A stretch of 63,565 nucleotides of DNA, taken from assembly GCA_947258755.1 (NCBI GenBank), contig CAMYJO010000020.1, forward strand, positions 1 through 63,565. Reading direction: 5' to 3'. This document shows, piece by piece, positions 35,052 to 44,237 of the stretch. Numbering within the stretch: position 1 is the stretch's first letter; the number at the start of each line of letters is the position of its first letter. The position numbers and the translations under genes were made by a program. The notes beneath the pieces were generated by a model. It was not told the origin of the DNA. It made no database searches and saw nothing but the letters and a program-made list of their open reading frames with translations. This stretch comes from an uncultured Gammaproteobacteria bacterium. Its GTDB lineage: Bacteria > Pseudomonadota > Gammaproteobacteria > JAADHQ01.

Positions 35052-36068
35052 TTACTGCTGGAATTCCGCCTTCTGCTGACGCGCAAACAAGTCATGCACG
35101 GCCTTGTGCGGATCATAGTTATTATATAAAACCTGATAGACCTGATGAGTGATCGGCATATCCACTTGCATACGTTCGGCAAGATTGTGCACTTCTTCGG
35201 TGGTCTTGATGCCTTCGACAACCTGACCGATCGAAGCCAATGCCTGTTGTTGTGACATGCCCTGTGCCAGGGCAATGCCAAAGCGCCGGTTGCGTGACTG
35301 GTCATCGGTACAGGTCAGGACCAGATCACCGAGACCGGCCAGACCCATGAAGGTCTCTGCATCGCCACCCAGTTTGATACCCAGACGCATGATCTCGGCC
35401 AGGCCGCGGGTGATCAGTGCGGCGCGCGTGTTGGCGCCAAAACCGAGGCCATCGGCAATGCCGGCGGCAATGGCGAGCACGTTCTTGGCCGAGCCGCCGA
35501 GCTCGACACCGGTGATGTCCGTGCTGGTATAGGCCCTAAAGGTTTCATTGTGCAGGGTGGCGGCGAGAGTCTGTGCAAATTCTGTATTGTTAGAGGCAAC
35601 GGTGACCGCCGTTGGCAGACCCTTGGCCACCTCTTTCGCAAAGGTCGGCCCGGATATGACCGCCAGCGGTATATCCGGGCCCAGTATTTCAGCGGCACTT
35701 TCATGCAATAATCTGGCGCGTCCGCTCTCCAATCCTTTGGTGGCCCAGGCGACACGGCTGTCCGCTTGCAGGTAAGGCTTGATTTGTTCCAGGACCAGGC
35801 CGAAGACGTGGCTGGGCACCACAATCAGTATATCCTTGCTGACCGAGATGGCTTGTTGCAGCTCGATGCAAGGTTCAAGTTTGTCCGGAAATTTGACGTT
35901 GGGTAGAAATTCTTCGTTACTGCGATCATTACACAATGCCTGCATGTGATCGGGTAGGTGACCCCACATGCTGGTGTGCACACCGTTGCGTGCTAGCAGA
36001 ATGGATAAGGCAGTACCCCAGGAACCGGCACCAATGACGGCAAGTGATTTCAGGGATGTTTCAGGCAT
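35052..36068 (-). CDS. gpsA: NAD(P)-dependent glycerol-3-phosphate dehydrogenase
   Basis: Makes sn-glycerol-3-phosphate from dihydroxyacetone phosphate for phospholipids. N-terminal Rossmann motif AVIGAGSWGTALSILLA (about residues 10-26). Substrate-site segments are ISGPTFAKEVAKGLPTAV, GSAKNVLAIAAGIADGLGFG (catalytic Lys) and GLGDLVLTCT. The 338-residue length is normal. Downstream of secB in the usual gammaproteobacterial order. Confidence 0.97.
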   Translation of the reverse strand: MPETSLKSLAVIGAGSWGTALSILLARNGVHTSMWGHLPDHMQALCNDRSNEEFLPNVKFPDKLEPCIELQQAISVSKDILIVVPSHVFGLVLEQIKPYLQADSRVAWATKGLESGRARLLHESAAEILGPDIPLAVISGPTFAKEVAKGLPTAVTVASNNTEFAQTLAATLHNETFRAYTSTDITGVELGGSAKNVLAIAAGIADGLGFGANTRAALITRGLAEIMRLGIKLGGDAETFMGLAGLGDLVLTCTDDQSRNRRFGIALAQGMSQQQALASIGQVVEGIKTTEEVHNLAERMQVDMPITHQVYQVLYNNYDPHKAVHDLFARQQKAEFQQ

Positions 36069-36094
36069 ATCATTCTGCTTACAGCGTTCGCAGG

Positions 36095-36538
36095 TTACTG
36101 CACGCTGCCTTGTTGTTCCTGCACATGTTGGGAATATAAAGATTCGAAATTAACAGGCTCAAGTAATAGCTGTGGGAAGCCACCTTTGCTAACCAGGCTG
36201 GCAACAGACTCGCGTGCATACGGAAACAATACATTAGGGCAATAGATGCCGAGCATGGGACCGAGGTTTTCATCATTGAATCCACGCAGGGTAAACACGC
36301 CAGCCTGTTGTAGTTCGACCAGGAATGCTGATTTGTCATTGGCCTTGGCGGTTACTGTAACTGACAACACGACTTCATAGACATTATCTTCAAGCACATG
36401 TGTCTCGAGGTTCAGGTTCATCTCGATCTCGGGCTGAAACTGGGTTTTGAATATCTCCGGTGAGTTCGGCGCCTCAAAGGATACGTCCTTGAGATAGATG
36501 GAATGTATGCCGAACTCCTGTTCGTTCTGATCAGTCAT
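36095..36538 (-). CDS. secB: Protein-export chaperone SecB
   Basis: A tetrameric cytosolic chaperone that keeps preproteins unfolded for SecA. Family features are the N-terminal FGIHSIYLKDVSFEAPNSP, ANDKSAFLVELQQAGVFTL, and the C-terminal LGIYCPNVLFPYAREsv-type segment followed by GGFPQLLLEPVNF. 147 residues. It lies 27 bp before gpsA. In many relatives grxC lies between the rhodanese gene and secB; here the 44-bp gap leaves no room for it. Confidence 0.96.
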   Translation of the reverse strand: MTDQNEQEFGIHSIYLKDVSFEAPNSPEIFKTQFQPEIEMNLNLETHVLEDNVYEVVLSVTVTAKANDKSAFLVELQQAGVFTLRGFNDENLGPMLGIYCPNVLFPYARESVASLVSKGGFPQLLLEPVNFESLYSQHVQEQQGSVQ

Positions 36539-36582
36539 GATGATGCTCTCTTGAAAAATTTAATAGGCAATGGGATTGGCAG

Positions 36583-37011
36583 TCAGGATTTTTTTACCAA
36601 TGGCAGTCCATCCTTGACCCACGCAACTACGCCGCCACGCAAATTATACACCTGCGTGAATTCGTTTTTGCGCAAGGTCTTGCAGACACTAGCCGAGCGT
36701 AAGCCGGAGCGACAGGAAACAATAACTGCTTTCTGTTTGTATTTCTCCAGTTTCTTTAACTGGTTCGACAACTCGGTAAAAGGCACATGAATGGAATTGA
36801 TAATTTGACCGTCGGTCATTTCCTTTGGTTCACGTACGTCGATAACGACGGCATTATTATGGTTGATCAGTTGCGTGGCATCCATGGGCGAGACGGAGCC
36901 AACGCCACTGCCGCGACTCTTGATTTCGCCGATGATCCAATAAGTCAGAAGACCCAGGAATGATAGCGATAAAAACAGATGGTTGCCGACAAATTCTGTA
37001 TATTGACTCAT
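36583..37011 (-). CDS. Membrane-anchored rhodanese-like protein (YibN type)
   Basis: A single N-terminal membrane segment (about residues 10-27) is followed by one rhodanese domain with VIDVREPKEMTDGQI and the active-site loop VSCRSGLRSA (catalytic Cys near residue 97). It probably moves sulfane sulfur or takes part in envelope redox, but YibN-type members are poorly characterised. It sits upstream of secB-gpsA as in many gammaproteobacteria. Confidence 0.9.
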   Translation of the reverse strand: MSQYTEFVGNHLFLSLSFLGLLTYWIIGEIKSRGSGVGSVSPMDATQLINHNNAVVIDVREPKEMTDGQIINSIHVPFTELSNQLKKLEKYKQKAVIVSCRSGLRSASVCKTLRKNEFTQVYNLRGGVVAWVKDGLPLVKKS

Positions 37012-37049
37012 AGTGATATATTAAATGAATTTATAGAGGATAGGGAGCG

Positions 37050-37064
37050 GGCCGTGTCACGGCC
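37050..37064. promoter_or_regulatory. GC-rich palindrome between arsR-type gene and rhodanese gene
   Basis: GGCCGTG-T-CACGGCC is a perfect inverted repeat with one central base. No T run follows on either strand, so it is more like an operator or weak attenuator than an intrinsic terminator. Confidence 0.35.
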
Positions 37065-37091
37065 GCATTCTATAGCACAAAGCAGTTAGAT

Positions 37092-37463
37092 CTAAATTGC
37101 CTGGCTACAAAAGACTTCCCGCATCATGCTAATGAGTCGCAAGGTACGCGGATCACCGACACGATAGTAAACACGGTTGGCATCTTTGCGTGAAGCGAGA
37201 ATGCCCTTGTCACGTAGTATCGCCAGATGCTGCGAGATGTTGCTTTGTGAGGTGCCCACATTTTCAACTATATCCTGGACGCTCACTTCTCTGTCACCCA
37301 AGGTACAAAGGATCTTCAGGCGTAATGGGTGCGACATGGCCTTCAGGGATCGTGAGGCGCGATCGATATCCTCATCCTGTGTGATCAGTGGTTCGTGGCT
37401 TTCAATCATATTTACCATACCATCAGAAAGTTGATCAGAACTTTTTCCTATAACTGAGTTCAT
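37092..37463 (-). CDS. ArsR-family winged-helix regulator
   Basis: A 123-residue helix-turn-helix protein. SLKAMSHPLRLKILCTLGD begins the domain, the recognition helix is VGTSQSNISQHLAILRDKG, and the wing is RKDANRVYYRVGD. The ELCVCDL-type metal box of ArsR/SmtB is absent. There is one Cys (residue 68 region, KILC) and one near the C-terminus (FCSQ), so sensing of sulfide-type species by a thiol pair is conceivable but unproven. Divergent from gpmI and upstream of the rhodanese gene, which it may regulate. Confidence 0.88.
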   Translation of the reverse strand: MNSVIGKSSDQLSDGMVNMIESHEPLITQDEDIDRASRSLKAMSHPLRLKILCTLGDREVSVQDIVENVGTSQSNISQHLAILRDKGILASRKDANRVYYRVGDPRTLRLISMMREVFCSQAI

Positions 37464-37661
37464 AGTCGTATTTAGTACTGCCTTTTATAAGTGGAACATT
37501 ATACAATAATACAGTGTTTGTAAAATCCGTGAAACAATTGATTGCGTTTATTAGACATTTATAACCAGATTAATTACAAGGACTTCGACTTGTCATCAAT
37601 ACAGGTTAGACTATGTCTAGATTGATATTTGTCATTTACACGCGAATTGTAAGAAAAAAAC

Positions 37662-39212
37662 ATGTCTATTAGACCAAGACCTATGGCCCTGATTGTCCTC
37701 GACGGTTGGGGATACAGCGAAAAAATCGAGAATAATGCGATACTTGCAGCCGATACCCCAAACTGGGACAAGCTCTGGTCGCGCTATCCCCATACTTTGA
37801 TCCGCACCTCCGGCGCAGCCGTCGGCCTGCCTGCCGACCAAATGGGTAATTCCGAGGTCGGCCACCTGAATCTGGGTTCGGGGCGGGTGGTATATCAGGA
37901 ATTTACCCGCGTCAGTCGCGCGATTCGCACCGGCTCATTCTTTACTAACGGTACATTGACCCATGCGGTCGACCATGCGGTCGAAAACAACAAGGCCGTG
38001 CATGTCCTTGGCCTGCTGTCTGCGGGTGGTGTACACAGCCATGAACAGCAGATCCATGCGATGTTGAAACTGGCCGTGGAGCGTGGTGCCGAACGCGTGT
38101 ATATGCATGCCTTCCTCGACGGCCGTGATACGCCGCCGCAAAGTGCCGATGATTCGTTACAAAAACTGGACCAGGTGTTCAATGAGCTCGGCAAAGGTCG
38201 TCTGGCCTCAATCATCGGTCGCTTCTATGCGATGGACCGTGATCATCGTTGGCCGCGCATCGAGATGGCCTATAATTTGATCGCCCATGGCGATGCCGAG
38301 TTTACCGCCGCGAGCGGTTCCGCAGGCCTGCAAATGGCCTATGAGCGTGACGAGACCGATGAGTTTGTCAAGGCAACCGCCATTGTAGCGCCAGGCGAAA
38401 AGCCGGTGACGGTCGAAGATGGCGACGTTGTCGTGTTTATGAATTATCGCTCGGACCGCGCACGCCAGATCACACGGCCGTTTATTGAGCCTGATTTTGA
38501 CAGCTTTAATACCGGTAATGCGCCGCAGCTGGGTCAGTTTGTCAGCCTGACCGAGTACAATGCCGAGTTCAAGATCCCGGTGGCCTTTCCGGCAGACAAA
38601 ATGCGCAATGTCTTTGGTGAATACTTGTCTCACCTGGGCATGCGTCAATTACGCATTGCTGAAACTGAAAAATATGCACATGTCACCTTCTTCTTCAATG
38701 GCGGTGTCGAGACGCCGTTTGAAGGTGAAGATCGTATTCTGATTAACTCACCACAGGTGCCGACCTACGATATGCAGCCAGAGATGAGCGCACCCGAACT
38801 GACCGACAAGCTCGTCGCGGCGATTCAGTCTGGTGATTACGATGTCATTATCTGTAATTATGCAAACCCGGATATGGTTGGCCATAGTGGTAATTTTGAT
38901 GCCGCAGTCAAGGCCATTGAGGCCCTGGACAACTGTATAGGACGGGTCTACGAGGCCATGCAGCATGTTGGCGGTGAAGTGATCTTTACGGCCGATCATG
39001 GCAATGCAGAAAAGATGCGCGACGAAGATACCGATCAGCCACATACCGCACATACCACTAACCTGGTGCCTTTCCTTTATATAGGACGTCAGGCGCAGAC
39101 TGCCAATAACGGTTCACTCGCCGATGTTGTGCCAAGCATGATCTATTGCATGGGTATCGATAAGCCGTCGGAAATGACGGGCCACAGCTTGCTGGAATTT
39201 GTCGAGGAATGA
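37662..39212 (+). CDS. gpmI: 2,3-bisphosphoglycerate-independent phosphoglycerate mutase
   Basis: Interconverts 3- and 2-phosphoglycerate through a phosphoserine intermediate with two manganese ions. [12 protein letters not shown] holds the first metal-binding Asp, [14 protein letters not shown] the catalytic Ser, and [11 protein letters not shown] the second metal site. 516 residues, intact. Its stop overlaps the envC start (ATGA), beginning the gpmI-envC-ctpA-deacetylase run. Confidence 0.97.
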   Translation: MSIRPRPMALIVLDGWGYSEKIENNAILAADTPNWDKLWSRYPHTLIRTSGAAVGLPADQMGNSEVGHLNLGSGRVVYQEFTRVSRAIRTGSFFTNGTLTHAVDHAVENNKAVHVLGLLSAGGVHSHEQQIHAMLKLAVERGAERVYMHAFLDGRDTPPQSADDSLQKLDQVFNELGKGRLASIIGRFYAMDRDHRWPRIEMAYNLIAHGDAEFTAASGSAGLQMAYERDETDEFVKATAIVAPGEKPVTVEDGDVVVFMNYRSDRARQITRPFIEPDFDSFNTGNAPQLGQFVSLTEYNAEFKIPVAFPADKMRNVFGEYLSHLGMRQLRIAETEKYAHVTFFFNGGVETPFEGEDRILINSPQVPTYDMQPEMSAPELTDKLVAAIQSGDYDVIICNYANPDMVGHSGNFDAAVKAIEALDNCIGRVYEAMQHVGGEVIFTADHGNAEKMRDEDTDQPHTAHTTNLVPFLYIGRQAQTANNGSLADVVPSMIYCMGIDKPSEMTGHSLLEFVEE

Positions 39213-40417
39213 TCTTGCCTGGCAAGTTTTCGGTTAGGCCGAAGCCAGGTGTCATACTAACAGCATCACTCTGCATCACCCTCTTCTTTATGCCATTGGC
39301 TATACTCGCCGAAAAACCGGTCGATGCCGATAGTCAGCGTCTTGAGCAATTACGCAAACGCATCAGTAAGCTTCGTCAGGTCCTGAAAAAGGCGCGCACT
39401 GAAAAGAGCGAGGTGCAAAACGAGCTGCAAAAACTGGAAACCTCCATTGGCCGTATGAACCGTAAATTGCGCAAATTGCGGCGCGAGACTGGCGAGCAGA
39501 AAAAGCGTCTGAATGGACTGTACAAACAACAAAAGGCATTGCGTAAGAGCTTGTCACAATTGCGTGTGCAGTTGGCCGGGCAAGTGCGATCAAGCTATAT
39601 CATGGGTCGTCAGGAACAGCTCAAGATCGTACTCAATCAGGGTGACCCATCAACCGTGCAACGCGCGCTGGTTTATTTTGATTACCTCAACCGTTCACGT
39701 TCGGAACAAATCCAGCAGGTGCTGGCGCGCTTGCAGGAATTGCAACAGCTTGAGGATATCATCAAGACTGAAAAGCAGGCACTGGATATATTAGTGAAGC
39801 GTCAATCCGAGCGTAGGACGGCCCTGAAAAAAACGCGTAATAAACGCAAGAAAATATTACGCAGCCTGTCCCGTGATATCGTTAGCAAAGACAAGCAATT
39901 AGGTAATATGCTGCAGAATGAAAAGGAATTGCAGCGCATCCTGCGCGCAGTAGAATCGCTAGGCGATATTCACGTCAGTGCGCTCGAGGCCAAACCCTTC
40001 GCCAAGCGCAAGGGCAAGCTGCGTTGGCCTGCCAGTGGTCGTATTCGTGAGAAGTTCGGCGATGTCCGGGCCGCAGGCGGCCTGCGCTGGACGGGTGTGT
40101 TGATTAGTGCCAAATCCGGCCAGGATGTACAGGCCATCGCGCGTGGCCGTGTGGCCTTTGCCGACTGGCTGCGGGGCTACGGCCTGATGGTGATTATCGA
40201 CCATGGTGATGGCTATATGAGTCTGTACGGTCATAATCAGAGTTTATTCAAGGAAATCGGTGAATGGGCCGAAGAAGGGGAGACAATAGCAACGGTTGGT
40301 AGCAGCGGCGGCAAGGCGCATAGTCAGTTGTATTTTGAACTGCGTCACAAAGGAAAGCCGGTTAACCCGGCTCGCTGGTGTCATCGAACTCGGGGCGGGA
40401 TTATCAGTCTAAAATGA
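39209..40417 (+). CDS. envC: EnvC-like murein hydrolase activator
   Basis: A periplasmic activator of cell-division amidases. A signal sequence or anchor (about residues 14-33) precedes a long coiled coil (about 40-250, rich in KLRQ heptads) and a C-terminal LytM/M23 domain. In that domain the zinc ligands are lost: the HxGxD motif reads WTGVLIS and the HxH motif reads SQLYFEL. This is typical of EnvC, which activates AmiA/AmiB without hydrolysing. Overlaps gpmI by four bases. Confidence 0.92.
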   Translation: MILPGKFSVRPKPGVILTASLCITLFFMPLAILAEKPVDADSQRLEQLRKRISKLRQVLKKARTEKSEVQNELQKLETSIGRMNRKLRKLRRETGEQKKRLNGLYKQQKALRKSLSQLRVQLAGQVRSSYIMGRQEQLKIVLNQGDPSTVQRALVYFDYLNRSRSEQIQQVLARLQELQQLEDIIKTEKQALDILVKRQSERRTALKKTRNKRKKILRSLSRDIVSKDKQLGNMLQNEKELQRILRAVESLGDIHVSALEAKPFAKRKGKLRWPASGRIREKFGDVRAAGGLRWTGVLISAKSGQDVQAIARGRVAFADWLRGYGLMVIIDHGDGYMSLYGHNQSLFKEIGEWAEEGETIATVGSSGGKAHSQLYFELRHKGKPVNPARWCHRTRGGIISLK

Positions 40418-40565
40418 TAGTGTTAACAATATCATGTAGTTATTTGGTAAATATGACTAAAAAGTGAATGCTTAATGTATCGGTTTCGATGCGAGTATGC
40501 TATTTTGAAACTAGTCATTATCTAAAATCAGTCGTCAGTACGGGATATGCTGACAGGAGTACAGA

Positions 40566-41897
40566 ATGAAATTCAGGTCACAACATCTCATAGTATTAAT
40601 TAGTGGCGTCGCCGTCGGCATCATGCTGTCGATCGGTTCCGGTGCCATGGCGACCAAAGAATCGATGGATTCCGCGATTCCGCTGGAAGAACTGCGCGCC
40701 TTTACCGACGCCTATGCCCGTATCAAGAATGATTACGTCGAAGAGGTTGATGACAAGTCATTGCTGGAAAATGCTATTCGTGGCATGTTGACCGGCCTCG
40801 ACCCGCATTCGAGTTACCTCAATGCAGAAGAATTCAAGGATCTGCAAATCGGCACCAGCGGTGAGTTTGGTGGCCTCGGTATCGAGGTTGGCATGGAGTC
40901 CGGTTTCGTCAAGGTCATATCCCCAATCGATGACACGCCGGCAGAACGTGCAGGTATCCAGGCCGGCGACCTGATTATTCGTCTGGATGAAAAACCGGTC
41001 AAGGGCATGTCCCTGAATGATGCGGTTAAAGTTATGCGCGGCAAACCCGGTACGGTACTGACCCTGACCATTATCCGTGAAGGTGAAGAGAAACCGTTGA
41101 ATATCGCCATTACCCGTGCTGTTATCCAGGTCAAGAGCGTCAAGAGCAGAATGCTGGATGAACGTTTCGGCTATGTCAGGATTACCCAGTTCCAGACCCA
41201 TACCGCTGAGGCATTGGGCAAATCCATAGCCAAATTGAAAAAAGAGTCAAAGGGTACGATGAAAGGACTGGTACTTGACCTACGCAATAACCCCGGTGGT
41301 GTACTGGGTGCTTCAGTTGATGTTTCTGATGCTTTCCTGGAGAGCGGTTTGGTTGTTTATACCGAAGGCCGCGTACAGGATTCGCGCCTGCGTTTCAGTG
41401 CCAAGCCCGGTGATTTGATAGATGGTGCACCGATGGTGGTGCTGATCAACGGCGGTTCTGCCTCGGCATCCGAGATTGTATCCGGCGCCCTGCAGGATCA
41501 TCGTCGCGCTATTATCATGGGCACCAAGAGTTTTGGTAAAGGTTCGGTGCAAACTATCATGCCTGCGCGTGGCGGTAGTGCTGTTAAATTAACCACCGCA
41601 CGCTACTTTACACCTAGCGGCCGTTCAATCCAGGCCGAAGGTATCACTCCTGATATCGAAGTGGAAAAGGCGAATATCTCGCGTAAGGAAAAAAGCGCGG
41701 TTGGCCTGATAAAGGAAAAAGATCTAACCGGTCACTTAAGTAATGGTGACAACAAGAGCAAAGAGCAGAAACAAACCATCGACAAAGGAAAGAGCAAGGA
41801 CGACGGCGATGACTTGGCAACGAAGGATTATCAATTATTCGAAGCCCTGAATTTGTTAAAAGGTCTGTCTATTGCACGACAACTGAACGACAACTGA
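40566..41897 (+). CDS. ctpA: C-terminal processing peptidase (S41, CtpA/Prc type)
   Basis: A periplasmic serine protease with a Ser-Lys dyad. Signal anchor (about residues 8-28), helical region, PDZ domain (about 95-185, GGLGIEVGMESGFVKVIS) and the S41 core with NGGSASASEIVSGAL (nucleophile Ser) and GTKSFGKGSVQT (base Lys). The C-terminal tail is lysine-rich and low complexity (about 370-425). Follows envC and precedes the divergent polysaccharide deacetylase, the usual order. These proteins act on cell-wall enzymes and lipoproteins. Confidence 0.95.
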   Translation: MKFRSQHLIVLISGVAVGIMLSIGSGAMATKESMDSAIPLEELRAFTDAYARIKNDYVEEVDDKSLLENAIRGMLTGLDPHSSYLNAEEFKDLQIGTSGEFGGLGIEVGMESGFVKVISPIDDTPAERAGIQAGDLIIRLDEKPVKGMSLNDAVKVMRGKPGTVLTLTIIREGEEKPLNIAITRAVIQVKSVKSRMLDERFGYVRITQFQTHTAEALGKSIAKLKKESKGTMKGLVLDLRNNPGGVLGASVDVSDAFLESGLVVYTEGRVQDSRLRFSAKPGDLIDGAPMVVLINGGSASASEIVSGALQDHRRAIIMGTKSFGKGSVQTIMPARGGSAVKLTTARYFTPSGRSIQAEGITPDIEVEKANISRKEKSAVGLIKEKDLTGHLSNGDNKSKEQKQTIDKGKSKDDGDDLATKDYQLFEALNLLKGLSIARQLNDN

Positions 41898-41913
41898 GTA
41901 AAAAATAACAAAC

Positions 41914-42744
41914 ATGAAAAATAAAAAAATAGCAGCAGGCTATTGTAGCCTGCTGCTAGTGTTAAGTTTGTTCACAGTACCCGCAAGTGCTATGGACGAG
42001 TCCCACCCCATGCCGGTCATCGCCATTATTATCGATGATCTTGGTAGTCACAATCCCCGCCATGAAAAGATCGTCAGACTACCTGGCGCCATTGCCTGTT
42101 CATTTTTACCGATGAACAATGCGACCATTAAGTTGGCAAAACTGGCGCATAGCTATAACAAGGAAATTTTATTACACTTGCCGATGGAGTCAGTGGCCAG
42201 TAACCCGATGGGACCTGGTGGACTGACTCTGGACATGACCCAGCAGGAATTTGTCTGGGCATTACAGCAAGACCTGGAGTCCGTTCCTCATGTCAGCGGC
42301 ATCAATAACCATATGGGCAGTTTATTGACCCAGCATCCGGGCCACATGGTCTGGTTAATGGAAGAGATCAAGCGCAATGGCGAGCTGTTTTTTGTCGATA
42401 GCCGTACCACACATGCTAGTGTTGCCATGACCGTGGCCCTGGAGGAAGGTGTGCCTAGCCTGCAACGCGATATTTTTCTTGACCATGATCGCGATCTGGA
42501 GTCGGTTAGGAAACAGTTTATGAAGACCATTGCCAGGGCCAGGAAACGTGGTACTGCCCTGGCCATCGGCCACCCCTACCAAAACACGGTTACAGTGCTG
42601 GAAGAGATGTTGCCGCAACTTGATAGCATGGGCGTCAGACTGGTGCCCGTTTCCGAAATGATTCAACACAAACGTGAGAGGAGAAAAACATGGCAAGCGT
42701 ACTTGTCCCGCTCGCAGAAGGATGTGAAGAACTCGAAGCCGTAA
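41914..42744 (+). CDS. Divergent polysaccharide deacetylase family protein (YibQ type)
   Basis: A signal peptide (about residues 1-26) precedes a NodB-like barrel: VIAIIIDDLGSHNPRHEKI, ISCSFLPMNN-like strand, EILLHLPMES, GINNHMGSLLT, FFVDSRTTHAS, AIGHPYQNTV. This matches the divergent deacetylase family next to envC/ctpA in gammaproteobacteria, with unproven activity. The last 18 codons overlap the ribosome binding site and first 55 bases of the DJ-1-type gene in another frame, so the C-terminal tail KTWQAYLSRSQKD may be partly fortuitous. Confidence 0.9.
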   Translation: MKNKKIAAGYCSLLLVLSLFTVPASAMDESHPMPVIAIIIDDLGSHNPRHEKIVRLPGAIACSFLPMNNATIKLAKLAHSYNKEILLHLPMESVASNPMGPGGLTLDMTQQEFVWALQQDLESVPHVSGINNHMGSLLTQHPGHMVWLMEEIKRNGELFFVDSRTTHASVAMTVALEEGVPSLQRDIFLDHDRDLESVRKQFMKTIARARKRGTALAIGHPYQNTVTVLEEMLPQLDSMGVRLVPVSEMIQHKRERRKTWQAYLSRSQKDVKNSKP

Positions 42745-43117
42745 CCAAGAGTATGACATGTTGGTATTGCCCGGTGGTTTGCCTGGTGCCGACCATCTTG
42801 ATAATGATCCGCGCATCAGGACACTCCTGGTGACAATGGCCGGCAAGGGAAAGTTTACCGCTGCCATCTGTGCAGCCCCTAAGGTATTGGCCAATGCTGG
42901 TCTGCTTGATTTTAAACATGCGACCAGTTATCCCGGTGTCATCGATAAAATGGAAGTCGAAGGCATGCGTTATGAAGACAGTGCTGTCGTTCGCGACAAC
43001 AAAGTAATCACATCACGCGGCCCAGGTACGGCGATGGATTTCACTTTGGAACTCATTGAGATATTAATAGACAGGGAAAAACGAAATGAAGTAGAGTCTG
43101 GCTTGGTCAGGCCCTGA
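42690..43117 (+). pseudogene. DJ-1/PfpI-family protein with internal deletion
   Basis: A good start (AGGAG, ATG 42690) gives MASVLVPLAEGCEELEAVT, the family N-terminus with the conserved Glu, but the frame then changes. From about 42750 the +1-related frame continues with EYDMLVLPGGLPGADHL, FTAAICAAPKVLANAGLL (catalytic Cys elbow) and TSRGPGTAMDF to 43117. Compared with YajL-type proteins about 44 residues between EAVT and EYD are missing, so roughly 130 bp has been deleted out of frame. The gene is inactive. An internal ATG (42758) could yield a C-terminal piece only. Confidence 0.85.
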
Positions 43118-43157
43118 CTGTAATGCTTGCGCAAAGCACCGAAGCTAAGGTTATATT

Positions 43158-44147
43158 GTGAAGATTATCGAAGTTATCACCGATGCCGGACACCTGGATA
43201 CGATCAAGGGTCTCGCCGCGCAGTTTGAGCTGGTGGACTTTTGGCACAGCGCCACCGATGAAAGCGGTAGATGCAGTATGCACATGCTGGTACAGCCTGA
43301 AAATAGACAACGTGTCCTGGATTCGCTGCAGGGTATTCTGTCTGCCAGTGAGAATTCGCGCGTGCTCATGTATTCACCCGACACCATTTGGCCACTACCG
43401 CAAGTAGCACCGGAAGATGAAAAGCCCTCGAAATCGTCATCCATTACCCGTGAAGAACTTTATAAACAAATAGAACAGGGCGCCCATGTCAATGGGACTT
43501 TTATACTGTTGGTGATACTGTCCACGATCGTTGTCGCCATCGGCCTGATCGAGGACAATGTTGCCGTCGTCATAGGTGCCATGGTTATTGCCCCTTTACT
43601 GGGACCCAATCTTGCCTTGGCATTGAGTGCCGCATTGGGTGACAGGAAACTGATGACCAGGGCACTGGGTACCAATCTGGTGGGTGTCAGTATCGCGTTT
43701 GCCTTGTGCTGGCTGCTGGGTCAGGTTTGGACCGGCGCACTCGATAGCGCTGAATTATTGGCTAGGACCAGTGTCGGACTCGATGGCGTGATCCTGGCGC
43801 TGGCCTCGGGCTTAGCGGCGGCCCTGTCATTGACCACCGGTCTGTCATCGGTGCTGGTAGGGGTGATGGTGGCCGTTGCGCTATTACCACCGACTGCCAC
43901 GGCAGGGATTATGCTCGGCGCTGGTCACTATGACTTGGCTACCGGCGCCATGTTGTTACTGGCCGTTAATGTTGTTTGTGTCAACCTGTCGGCCAAGCTG
44001 GTGTTCTTATACAAGGGTGTTAGGCCACGCACCTGGATCGAGAAAAAGCAGGCACGGCAATCTTATGTGTTATTCATGATGGTTTGGATCGTAACGCTAT
44101 CGATTTTAATCGCAGTCATCTATCTGAAGCTGAAAACAGGGGCCTGA
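43158..44147 (+). CDS. DUF389/TIGR00341-type membrane protein
   Basis: A soluble N-terminal domain of about 100 residues (MKIIEVITDAGHLDTIKGLA) is followed by six or seven membrane segments with VVIGAMVIAPLLGPNLALAL and VGVMVAVALLPPTATAGI, the hallmark repeats of this family. GTG start at 43158. Function uncharacterised; a transporter or channel is presumed from the topology. It follows the broken DJ-1 gene and is not obviously linked to the next gene. Confidence 0.88.
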   Translation: MKIIEVITDAGHLDTIKGLAAQFELVDFWHSATDESGRCSMHMLVQPENRQRVLDSLQGILSASENSRVLMYSPDTIWPLPQVAPEDEKPSKSSSITREELYKQIEQGAHVNGTFILLVILSTIVVAIGLIEDNVAVVIGAMVIAPLLGPNLALALSAALGDRKLMTRALGTNLVGVSIAFALCWLLGQVWTGALDSAELLARTSVGLDGVILALASGLAAALSLTTGLSSVLVGVMVAVALLPPTATAGIMLGAGHYDLATGAMLLLAVNVVCVNLSAKLVFLYKGVRPRTWIEKKQARQSYVLFMMVWIVTLSILIAVIYLKLKTGA

Positions 44148-44237
44148 TAGCGGTGTTACATCGGTTTTTCGTGTGATACTTTTGTCAGTGCGTGCGCTAC
44201 TAGACTAAAATTGTGTCTGCGGTTTGAGTGTCGACGA

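Noticed and set aside
39209-40417. M23 domain without zinc ligands as a novel pseudoenzyme
   Set aside because: Loss of the zinc site is normal for EnvC activators and is not a novelty.
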